The notes beneath the pieces are model-generated. The model ran no database searches and was not told the origin of the DNA. It worked only from the letters and a program-made list of their open reading frames with translations. From Saccoglossus kowalevskii (Eukaryota; Hemichordata; Enteropneusta; Harrimaniidae), in NCBI RefSeq assembly GCF_000003605.2, contig NW_003109983.1, positions 240,620-293,251 on the forward strand: a stretch of DNA of 52,632 bases, in the 5' to 3' direction. Made by a program: the position numbers and the translations under genes. This document shows, piece by piece, positions 28,042 through 37,060 of the stretch (position 1 is the first letter of the stretch; each line of letters opens with the position of its first letter).

Positions 28042-28408
28042 TTAAGCACATTTATTTTTTTTATCAGAAAGTTGACTTTCGTCACTATCAGGTTGACTTT
28101 CGTCACTATCAGGTATATATATATATATACATACACATGGACAGAGAATATTTTCTTGGAGCACTGAATGTAACACTTGCCCTACTGTCTGTGCTAAATA
28201 TACCACACCAACTGGGTAGCTAGTGACGAATAACATTGACTGAAGCATTACAAAGTACGGAATTGTTGTCAATAGCAACAAACATATTGTGAAAGTCAAT
28301 GACAGTATAAAAAACCACACAGGCATATAACTACTATCTTTCTCGGATCTTTATTTGCTCCAAGTAATCCAGAGTAGAACGAGATGAATCAACGTTATAG
28401 TTCGCCAT
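28042..28408 (-). pseudogene. Small two-helix membrane-protein ORF with a one-base frameshift
   Basis: An ATG at 28408-28406 in a strong Kozak context (AAGATGG) opens MANYNVDSSRSTLDYLEQI and soon hits a TAG near 28332. One base out of frame, the reading continues as DSSYMPVWFFILSLTF with two hydrophobic stretches, then VLQENILC, a TA-repeat-coded IYIYI and two copies of PDSDESQ. The stop is at 28042. The two frames are consistent with one protein if a single extra A lies in the GAAAGATAG run. This may be a true pseudogene, a sequencing error, or an unlucky pair of frames. Family not recognised. Confidence 0.4.
28072..28113. repeat. Two-copy 21-bp tandem repeat
   Basis: GTTGACTTTCGTCACTATCAG occurs twice in direct succession, followed by a TA dinucleotide run. 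It encodes the doubled PDSDESQ of the overlapping minus-strand frame. Confidence 0.85.
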
Positions 28409-28815
28409 CTTTTTTTTAATATTAGATACAACCATTATTGTATGGGGGACAACGGGTCATAACTTGAAGGGAGTTAACACTCGTGATTTTAAAAATGCCT
28501 TGATCAATAAGAGTCTAAGTTACAGGGAAACATTATTTTGACTTTTCAGTAGACAAATAACTGCATTTGACAGTGAAATATAAAAACTCAACCAGAACAG
28601 CAATTAAAACAGCTTGCTGCATCATAAGTATCACTTCCCTGTCAAATTAGTGGTTCATGCTTATTTGAATCATAACAGGCCAACTCTATCAGACCTTGTT
28701 AGGCTCAAACTTCATTCCAATCAAAGCATGCCAAATAAACATGATTCCCCACAAATACTAGAGGGCGCTCTGACAAAAAAATGCAATAATTTTAATTAAA
28801 AGAACTGATATATAT

Positions 28816-28836
28816 ATGCGGTAATAGAGGAATTAA
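28816..28836 (+). repeat. 21-bp inverted terminal repeat, left copy
   Basis: ATGCGGTAATAGAGGAATTA (plus a final A) is the exact reverse complement of 29442-29462. Confidence 0.9.
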
Positions 28837-28856
28837 TACACAACTACATGAATATT

Positions 28857-28911
28857 GAAACTCGACAGCACTGTTTCGTAAGGTACAAGTACCTCACTCA
28901 TCAGGAGCTTT
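28857..28911 (-). ncRNA. Hammerhead ribozyme, type I, in the Penelope-like element
   Basis: On the minus strand the conserved core is complete. CTGATGA lies at 28904-28898. Stem II TGAGGTAC/GTACCTTA follows with a TT loop, then GAAA at 28877-28874. Stem III ACAG/CTGT has a TG loop, and the cleavage triplet GTC is at 28866-28864. Stem I pairs AAGCTC with GAGTTT (one G-T wobble). The predicted cut is 3' of the C at 28864. Such short-stem-III hammerheads are known from Penelope-like elements, where they sit in the terminal repeats. All invariant bases I know of are present, so it could still be active. Confidence 0.85.
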
Positions 28912-28990
28912 ATGTTTAATTCACTGCACCAACGAGCATATATATACTTTGCAAATTAACATATTAATTAAAAATAAAATACATACAGGT

Positions 28991-29410
28991 TTAAGTGTTA
29001 CATAACAAGGCTTTTGATCTGTGTCGGCATGATGATACGAGTTCATTTCTTTTGTTTAGTGTGGAGTGGTGAGGTCTAAAAATTATTATAAATTTTTCCT
29101 TCAAACATAGAATGCATCGTTTGCTGGAGCTACTGTACGGGCTACCACGAGCAAGAATTTTCCATGTTATTCTGTGCTCAATATTTTTTTCTTTGAGTGA
29201 CCAGGCATGTTTACTTAGTTCTGTCGCATTTCTAGAGGCCTGATTACGAAATGAGGCAGTGTGGTTTCTGTACTGTTTTGAATTCATTTCCAGTGAGACC
29301 GACGTACGTTTCGCTAGTTTGTTTGTCTAAGCGCGTAACTTCCGCTTGGTATATCACACCGGACTGCAAACACTTCCCGTCCAGTGGACATGACGTTTTT
29401 TTCTGACAAT
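28991..29410 (-). pseudogene. GIY-YIG endonuclease domain of a Penelope-like element, frameshifted
   Basis: Two minus-strand frames join into one GIY-YIG domain. The first has CNCQKKTSCPLDGKCLQS, the GIY-type GVIYQAEVT and the YIG-type TYVGLTGNEF. After a short deletion-type frameshift near 29280 the second continues YRNHTASFRN, TELSKHAWSLK, WKILARG, CILCLKEKF, TLNKRNEL and SCRHRSK, with a stop at 28991. Cys-rich ends and the helix with catalytic Glu are characteristic of the C-terminal endonuclease in these elements. The upstream reverse transcriptase is missing, so the copy is dead. Confidence 0.8.
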
Positions 29411-29441
29411 TGCATAGTTTGTTGACTTTCGTTGAATCAGT

Positions 29442-29462
29442 TTAATTCCTCTATTACCGCAT
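29442..29462 (-). repeat. 21-bp inverted terminal repeat, right copy
   Basis: Exact reverse complement of 28816-28836. It marks the right limit of the Penelope-like fragment. Confidence 0.9.
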
Positions 29463-29531
29463 TTATTCGCTCTACATATACTTTGTATTGAGCACTTTTG
29501 TTTTGGAATAATCTACTCCCACATCACATCT

Positions 29532-29535
<4 letters not shown>

Positions 29536-29605
<70 letters not shown>
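29536..29605. repeat. (TA)n microsatellite, about 70 bases
   Basis: Uninterrupted alternating T and A for about 35 units. It lies 74 bases beyond the Penelope-like fragment. Confidence 0.97.
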
Positions 29606-29606
<1 letters not shown>

Positions 29607-30714
29607 CTGGCGTTCAACAGTGTAAAATAAAGTTAAAATCTGAATTCAAACAGCGCACATGTCTCGTGCTATTAGGAATAACGAGTTGAGTAGACTTGTT
29701 TTAAAATGTGAGATTTAGGAACTTATTTATGATGAGAAAAAGTCACTCACGAGGCATGCCAAAAGCCTCCAACTTCGCCACTAAAAATGTTATTTCATCA
29801 CCTCCGAGATGAACACATGACGACTACTTGATTACAATTTGTGGGTCGCTTCAAATGTTATTTAAATAAATACAAAATAATTTTAATAATTTTACTGTGA
29901 AATGACACAAAAACGATAATATTTGTATAAAATGCATTTTATTACTTCTATTTTACATGAAATTATTACAAGGTAGGCATAATGTATATATCTTCAATAG
30001 TGTATACAATTGTTGCGTCTGTAGGAAGCTTTGTAATGAAAAAGCCAAAAGTAAATGTTTATCCACACAATCGCAAATGTTGTGTTCCTAAAAACATTCA
30101 ATACTTAAACGGTGTTCTCGTTCTACCGTCCATTTCTCCGAATACCATGTTTACACAGTAGCATGTAAATGAAACAGTGAACGCGATAACGGAAGAGAAT
30201 GGAATTTTTTGAGTGGCAAACGCGTCCTCTCGCTCTCCGCGAGGTCTGTTTATTACGGTGTCTGAATATTCCACGCATCTTGTTTTCAGCCCGTATTATC
30301 ACGGTTTTATTAATTTTCTAAAAATTTTCAATAATCTATGTCGGAGTCAATTCATTTGAAATTTCTGTAGATGAATGTGTTTTTGAGATAACATATATTT
30401 AGTTACCAAATAGAGTGACCGCGTTCAAATAAATGGATTACAATTTTTCAACAATTTCTGTCAAACCTGCAGATGCGATTCACACTCGAAAGTGCTTAAT
30501 TACAGACTATTGATAAAACCACGTCTGCGTCACATTAATCAACATTAAATTACTTTATCTTCATAAATGAAATTACTTAAGTAGGCGAATCTGAGACTAC
30601 GCACATGCAAGTCATGATTTTTTTTTTTGCCGAGGGCGACCTCTATGGCGAGTATGAAAACGTCTTTCACTCAACAATAACAATTTTCAAGTTTGGGTAG
30701 TGACTTAATATGAT
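29606..30714. other. Gene-free stretch, 3' flank of the sulfotransferase
   Basis: No gene recognised. Should include the 3' UTR of the sulfotransferase gene next to 30715. Sequences near 30170-30200 (AACAGTGAACGCGATAACGG) are weakly like part of the repeat at 47780 and 48708, possibly a shared repeat. Confidence 0.5.
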
Positions 30715-31810
30715 TCATTCAATTTCGGCACGGAGGAAAGCAGATTGTTGTTTATCGAATATCTCAACAGCCTTTTCATAGATCTTCAAATCGTAATACA
30801 GAGCATCAAAAACTTCCTTGTCAGCAGCAAGTTCTGCTTTTGTTGTATCGATGTACTTCTGCTTCTCCGTCGACTCGCTCACACTCGCGTAATGACTCTT
30901 ATGCTTTTCCAGTTCCCCGCAAACGGAATAGAAAGGTTGTCCATATGCGCGCTCTAGCAACCGCAATGTAATCGGGTAGTCTTCTACAATCCCGATCACG
31001 CCGAACCAGTTTTCTAAATTGTCTAACACATACTGGAGTAGCGCTTCCTTATCGTCTTTATCTAGTTTTCTATCGAGAAGCTTTTTGTTCATGTACCAGC
31101 AAGGCGGCCAGTAGTAGTTGGGACCGCGGTAGTGTGCTTTATCAAAATAAGTTTTTATAGTATCATATAGATCTGTTTGGAAACAGGCGTCTTTGAAATT
31201 GTACAGCAGTTGTCTGAAAAAGTAGCTGCCTTGGTGTACTGCCCATTCGTTGACTGACGAGGTTCTCGCGTTTCCTGCCATGCAAATCGGATCTTTTAAA
31301 TCTTGAGTTCGGCAGTATTGGTAGCAAGAGATCAGTCTCTCATACGGCTCTCTGAGAACAGTGAAGTAAGAACACGGCGCGTTTAGACTATCGCATACAC
31401 CGAACGTAAATTCGCTGACGTAATATTTTTGCTTTGGCATGTCTTCATATGGATATTCTTTCGTGCCCGCTTTCATTCGCAACGGTTTGCGTTCCGATGC
31501 ACGATTCGCTAGTTTATCCAAGCACATTTTCATGGTGATTCCGGCAGCCTTCGGTAGGTGCACAAACGCCACTGACGTGTTTCGACGCTTATACACACTT
31601 TCGTCGACTCCACTCGTCGTGTAGTAGTTTGGCATAAAGGATCTTTTCTGTAACCATGGGTGTCGTAAGAATATTTCATCAACCATTACGCGATCCGCCG
31701 CTATTATATACGGTTTTACTTCGACGTCGGACGTGGGCTGCGGCCAGAATCCTTTCGAATCTGATGCTATATTGCTACTATTATCGTACTCTCCAAATAC
31801 ACGCATTTTC
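30715..31810 (-). CDS. Sulfotransferase exon 2 (catalytic domain)
   Basis: Acceptor TTTATTAG at 31812-31811, then one base finishing an Arg codon and 364 codons to a TAA-type stop at 30715-30717. The domain has eight or more cysteines, consistent with a lumenal, disulfide-bonded enzyme, and two N-glycosylation sequons (NSS, NTS). It ends in a charged helix (QQSAFLRAEIE). Reading of the minus strand is uninterrupted. Confidence 0.88.
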
Positions 31811-33913
31811 CTAATAAACGAAATAAGAAACAAATACAGTCGACATTAGAAGAAACTACAAATAATTAACAGACCTCTAAATTTTCATTTCAAAAGTAGT
31901 TTATTTGTTCTCTCTGACCAGTCGAATTAGAACTTGCCAAGTGTAAATGAAGCGCGATAATTGAACTATTTAAAAGTGTGAAGTATATAATCTGGCCAAG
32001 TGATTGAGTGTAATATAATTAAACTAACAAATGCAATAATTCGAAAACGCCTAACGTGGCTTGATGCAATCACGAGCGGTGGGATATCTTCGGGGGTACA
32101 GCTACGTCACAAGACGTTCCACGTTGTTAAGACGAGCACCACTGTACGACGTATTTCTTTGGGCTCTGCGCGCGCTGCTGAAAAACGCGAAACGACAATC
32201 TAAGAGCCGATGAAAATTTGAGAAAACAACAGGAACTCAACTTCGAAGTATTCCTGAACAATCAAATATGCGTTACACATACAGGGGTAATCTTGTTACA
32301 CTTTTCAGGTGGAGTCTCAAAAAACATCCCAAAGTACCGTTTTCTTAGAGTTTTCGGCCTTTGTTTTCACCGTGATGGTTGCCATGCGGTGAAAATGCAC
32401 GGATGTCCGCCCCTCGAGAATTCACTCAAAATGGCAATATAAACGTTATTAATTGAGCATCATAATACGTCCGTTGGTGGCGTGCTATATATGCTAAGTC
32501 GCACATACCGACGTGCTGATTGGACATGAATATACACAGTAGATCAGGAGCAACAATGATTCTATCATTTCCAGAAATCAAGCAGTGACACTTTCATATA
32601 ATAAAGTATAATAATATTAATTATAAATTAGTTGGATGACTAATTTTGTCACGGCGTTGTAAGATTTAGCTATCGCCCGCCGGGTAGGTGAATATAGGGC
32701 AAAATTGGTGAAAAAAAGTTTTGCAAATCAGATAATCAAAATAGATTGCTCACCATTTAACCAATTAACAATGTTGTAAAAACATTTGTATCGTCTCGAG
32801 ACAAATTATCTTGTCTGCAAATTTTTAAATCTTTTGTTTAGTTTTATAAGTTTGAAGTTGTATTGAACAGAAACCAGCCATTTCATGCAATTTAGATTGA
32901 TGATCATCAATGACTTAAGTTGTACTTGCGTACTTTATGAGAGAAATGAACAATATTTATGAAAGACAATTCAATTATTTGCAAGCTCATGTTTAAGTTG
33001 TCACACATCCGTTCGATCAAAGGACTATTTTTTTTGCAAAAGATTGAAAAACAAAGTGACACTTACAATAAAACTAGTTTAACATGATAATACGATGTTT
33101 CTCGTACTTGCAAAACATCGCGTAAAAATGTGTGTCATTTATTCTCTCCACCAACCTCTAATTCCATGAACCATGTTCTGTGAACGTATCTAAGACACAG
33201 TTTTAATTTTAGAAATTTGAAATCATGGTCGATCGCTTCACCCCGAGTGTATGGAATGTATGGAATGGATGATGTTCACCCTACTACGTGTAATATGTTC
33301 GCCGATTGAATATTCAGATTAGCTAGACATCAGTATGATATTGCTGCATTTAACATACAGCATATAATACAAACCACGCTCCACCAAATTTCAAATGTCA
33401 TATTAAATTTTATATTTACAGTGTAAACGTGTACCCTGCAGCTACATTTTGTATTACGACTCGGGTATATTTTTAGTGTAACGGCCTTCCCATGTACACA
33501 TCAATTTTCTTTAACTCATTTAATGCCATATTGTTTTACTACCATCACGTAATTTAGGTCTACCCTGTAATTATGTAAATCGCGCCGTTTAAAACTTAGC
33601 ATGCCGCACGTATGGGTATCGCGCACATTTGCATGAAATCACGACATGCACTCGTTGGTGCCAGTTAATTGACGAACATGTTCCAGTATATTCTAACATC
33701 CTGTGAATTCTCTCATTTTCAACTCACGCAAATACGCACAGTTTAACACTAAGGTCATTTTATACACATTGACTAGTAACCATAATAATCAAAGGTTTAC
33801 GCTTACCGGTCGTCGCCCGGGACGACGCCTACATCATGTCGGAGATGTTTCAGCACCGCCATCAATGCCACGCCGAACAGCAACACTAGAGACAGTCTGC
33901 TAAACGATGCCAT
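30715..33913 (-). CDS. Type II membrane sulfotransferase (PAPS-dependent, Golgi-like), two exons
   Basis: Predicted to transfer sulfate from PAPS to a sugar or glycan in the Golgi lumen; the acceptor is unknown. Two exons joined in phase 2 give about 400 residues. Exon 1 carries a signal anchor (SRLSLVLLFGVALMAVL, about residues 4-21). Exon 2 holds the catalytic domain: the PAPS 5'-phosphosulfate loop FVHLPKAAGITM (about 118-129) and the 3'-phosphate motif TVLREPYERLISCYQYC (about 186-202), with the Arg and Ser expected of the family. The layout is that of Golgi carbohydrate sulfotransferases (sulfotransfer_2-like or HS2ST-like), but I cannot pick a named member. An upstream in-frame ATG at 33997 would add 28 residues; I prefer 33913 because its Kozak context (purine at -3, G at +4) is better and it leaves a short cytoplasmic tail. 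Confidence 0.85.
31811..33806 (-). other. Intron of the sulfotransferase gene (2.0 kb)
   Basis: A GTAAGC donor and a TTTATTAG acceptor bound it. The part at 32040-32200 is GC-richer, but I found no exon or element in it. Confidence 0.7.
33807..33913 (-). CDS. Sulfotransferase exon 1 (signal anchor)
   Basis: ATG at 33913-33911, 35 codons and two bases, then a GTAAGC donor. It encodes MASFSRLSLVLLFGVAL, then HLRHDVGVVPGDD. One hydrophobic helix near the N-terminus with few basic residues before it fits a type II signal anchor. The phase fits exon 2 exactly, giving Arg at the junction. Confidence 0.8.
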
Positions 33914-36715
33914 TACTCTGACAAAGACGATCAGGTACGCATGGATAAAGCTGTCTCGTCTGTGACGGGAAGCCTCATCTGACTGATGAAAATGCATCGT
34001 GGAAAAGGGAAAGCGCCGAATGGAATCACACTATTGTTTGCTCAATATTTCAATGATGGTGGCAGATTGGTGTGTTACTACTCGCTGTCAGCAGTGTTAC
34101 GTGTAACAGATGTAGCGATCACCTTTGACCTCTGTCGATTATGGTGACGTATGGCACTCTCGTTCAGTTTATACAGATCAGCATTATATACTAAAATTTG
34201 AATCAAATACATTAAAAATGAATCACGAATGGCGTAGAAAAACAAAACAAAAATACATCAGCAGTGGTGATGATAAATGGAAACGTTTGGATAATACGTT
34301 TCTATGCACACATGTTCTCGTTCTGAATACGTTCCACGTATGCGTTATTAGTATACAATTCAATTGGTTAGCTACACGGCGTTCCTTTGTTTAGCGCTCT
34401 GATTTAAGTGTTCCTTACTATACAAAATCAACTTAATACTGCGAAAAAAAAATACAGTCCTGTTCCGTAAATAAACGGCCATTAAATAACGTATAGTACT
34501 TCGAAAACTTGCTCGGATAAATCATAATTCGGATAATCGGTGTTCGGATAATCGAAGTTTTACTGTACACTACTGAATCTTTTTTATCCGCTACAGACTG
34601 GTAGCCTGCGTAGACACGTATAGAATATAATGTGAATACTAGAACGCCTTCTACCCGAAACACAATCGAGACACTTTATCGTGAACTTAATAAACCAGAA
34701 AAGTCCGCATTTTTTTTTTTTTTTTTTTTTTGTGTATTTGTATTTGTTTTTTGCATATATACATTTGGAGAGCGTTTTGTACGTCTGTTGTCGTTGTTTG
34801 GGTGTTTATACTCACCCACTTTTATACTTAAGTATTAACTCACAGTTAAATCTGTCACATGATATAAATATAAAAGCCTGCATACATTATAACATATAAG
34901 ATCCTTAGTACTATGTATATGATATATAAACCCTACTCTAACCTCATTATATCTAGGATATACATGTGCAATCAAGAGTAAGACTCGTGAACTTGGCAGA
35001 TGAGCATATATAAATTATACCAATATAGTATTCTGAATAGTCGTGAAGCTTTAGGCATATTTGTGACAACTTCTTTGTCCCGTTTTCTGAACTAATATCC
35101 CGGGTGAATATGTCAATACTGTGTGAATATTTCTTTGTTGTCGCGGGGGCATTATCCGACTGATTGACTCAGTGCGGGACTTTATCTATATACAAAAGCG
35201 AGCTAGATACAAAGTCAACGCTCGTGTCTGTCACTTCCATATATTTATTGAACACATTATGGCTACAAAATTAATAAATGGTAATGAATATTTATATTTT
35301 GATTACGCGCGTCTTTCCCTTGCTATTGCGGCATATATGTAATACGTAGCAGTTACGTGAACGATGGAAACAAAGCTCAAATCAGTTTAGACCGATACAA
35401 TTAGTGTTTGTGATTGACAAGTGCAGTGGTTGACGTATTGTAAGTCAGATAGTGCACTCGTGCATTTCTCTTTTATACGGGAAAGTGTTTGTAATTTTAT
35501 GGCGCAAACCCGGTGCAAATCTGACATGTGCCAAGCAACTGATATCAAATGCTCCCTAAAGTCGCCAGTTAGTTAATAAGGGGCAGTCATTAGCTTCGGC
35601 CTCTCCATTCAGTCTGTGAACAATAATCATCCAGGGTTGGCGTCGATCTCTTTTTCATGTTCAGCCACGGGTGGAATTTGAACTCTGGCAAATTTGATTT
35701 TTAAATGCATGATCCCCATTTACTTCAGTCACATAGCTTAGCGTCGACATTAGGCTAGCAGAGTGGCAATATTCAATGTCCTTAATAGGAAAGGTTATCT
35801 CGCGATATAGTACCTGAAAAGCATACGATTTGGAAATTTTGTTGGAGTACATGGATACGAATACCATTAAGAGATTTCCATTTTTAAGGTTTACAGCCAA
35901 CAGCTGCTTCCAAACGAGTTTACAGCCAACAGCTGCAACTGTATATCAGGTACGGTTAAAACGATTTTAGTACCTTTCTGCATTTTCTACGTTTAATTGT
36001 TCTCCATTATGTTTGTTTTTTGAGTAATGAATGAATAATGAACGGAAATATAACGCAAATTCCTACTGTCATATATTTCAAATTTTCTGCAATACATGTT
36101 GAGGTCGTCACTGGCTTAACAATAATGTTCACAGTCCTCAGACCTAATTTATTACTAAATTGGTATACTAGTATACTAAATTGGCAAACGGGAAGTCGTT
36201 TGCAAGAAATAACGCAGGTATTTCAGCAAAGGCCTGAGGCCTGAAGACTGTTATGGCTTGTAAACGTCCTCACGCGACATTGCGTGGTTTTCCACCGGTA
36301 CTGAACAGAGAATGTTTGGCAGCCCATGCAATGCCACGAAGCAGCCAGTCAATCACAGATTCGGTGGACGATGACTGGCAATATATGCGATACTGCAGTG
36401 ATAATAAATACGCTTTTACGTCCACTAATGTTGGTCTCCGATTTAAAACACTGAAAATTCTCTGCTGATCTTGAGCACGAAAAAACAGCGAAAAATGCAC
36501 ATGGGTCCTTTATTTTGTTTACCTCTAAACGGGAACCGAGTCAAGTAGCGCATATTAATACAACAAAGTGACGTCATTCGCTTGTATGCATAACTAATAT
36601 TAGAAGAAAACTATGCAGATGTAAAATGATCTACAACTTTTTTTTCCTTCACGGGAAAAACAATGTGTTTCAACCAAATCATTTCTCTCTCTGACAAACT
36701 CCAAATCGCTCACAA
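33914..36715. other. Upstream flank of the sulfotransferase, gene-free
   Basis: Should hold the sulfotransferase promoter just above 33913. It includes the pogo-like end at 34501-34566 and a 25-base poly-T run at 34709-34731. Repeated direct copies of TTTACAGCCAACAGCTG occur near 35889 and 35919. No gene recognised. Confidence 0.5.
34501..34566 (-). mobile_element. pogo/Tigger-like terminal inverted repeat remnant
   Basis: On the minus strand this reads CAGTAAAACTTCGATTATCC, followed by GAACACCGATTATCCGAATT, then TTATCCGAGCAAG. The CAGT start with repeated GATTATCCGA units is the usual end of pogo/Tigger elements of the Tc1/mariner superfamily. The opposite end and a transposase were not found, so it is a solo end or a small non-autonomous copy. 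Confidence 0.6.
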
Positions 36716-37060
36716 TTTGGATATGTTGTGATGAAATTGAAGCTGAAAGCGTGAGACATATATGCAAATGCAATGCAGTAATTATCAGTGTAACACCCCG
36801 GGCAACACTTATACTCCTATTATAATAGCAAACAATACATAATGCCATTGGGCAATGATAACTAACGGCAACAGATGGATTGAGGGGGAAGTGTTTTAAT
36901 CTTAATTTTGGGTATGGGCATTTGTGAATCGATATCCACTCGTACAATCGTAATATTTGTGTAGAGAGTGAACTGCGAATATAATAAATGTATGCACAAC
37001 GACGTGGCATGACTTAAATGAATAATAAACATGTCACTCTCATTCCTATAAGAGTGGCAA
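36716..37060 (-). repeat. Diverged repeat, inverted relative to 39745-40085
   Basis: The minus strand reads TCATGCCACGTCGTTGTGCA, then GATTCACAAATGCC, CCATCTGTTGCCGTT, GTTATCATTGCCC and TTTGCATATATGT, all in the order seen on the plus strand at 39745-40085. The 136-codon minus-strand ORF here (36600-37010) runs through this repeat, and I do not believe it is a gene. Confidence 0.75.

Larger units (their letters stand above)
28816..29462 (-). mobile_element. Penelope-like element fragment bounded by 21-bp inverted repeats
   Basis: The block is bounded by a 21-bp perfect inverted repeat (28816-28836 and 29442-29462). It holds, on the minus strand, a decayed GIY-YIG endonuclease-like coding region followed by a type I hammerhead ribozyme. 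GIY-YIG plus hammerhead is the signature of Penelope-like retroelements. No reverse transcriptase is present, so this is the 3' portion only, about 650 bases. Confidence 0.8.

Noticed and set aside
33970-34020. Second hammerhead candidate around CTGATGA on the plus strand
   Set aside because: No stem II or correctly placed GAAA and no cleavage triplet.
36600-37010. 136-codon minus-strand ORF
   Set aside because: It lies in a diverged repeat with an inverted partner at 39745-40085. The peptide has no motif and the partner is not open.
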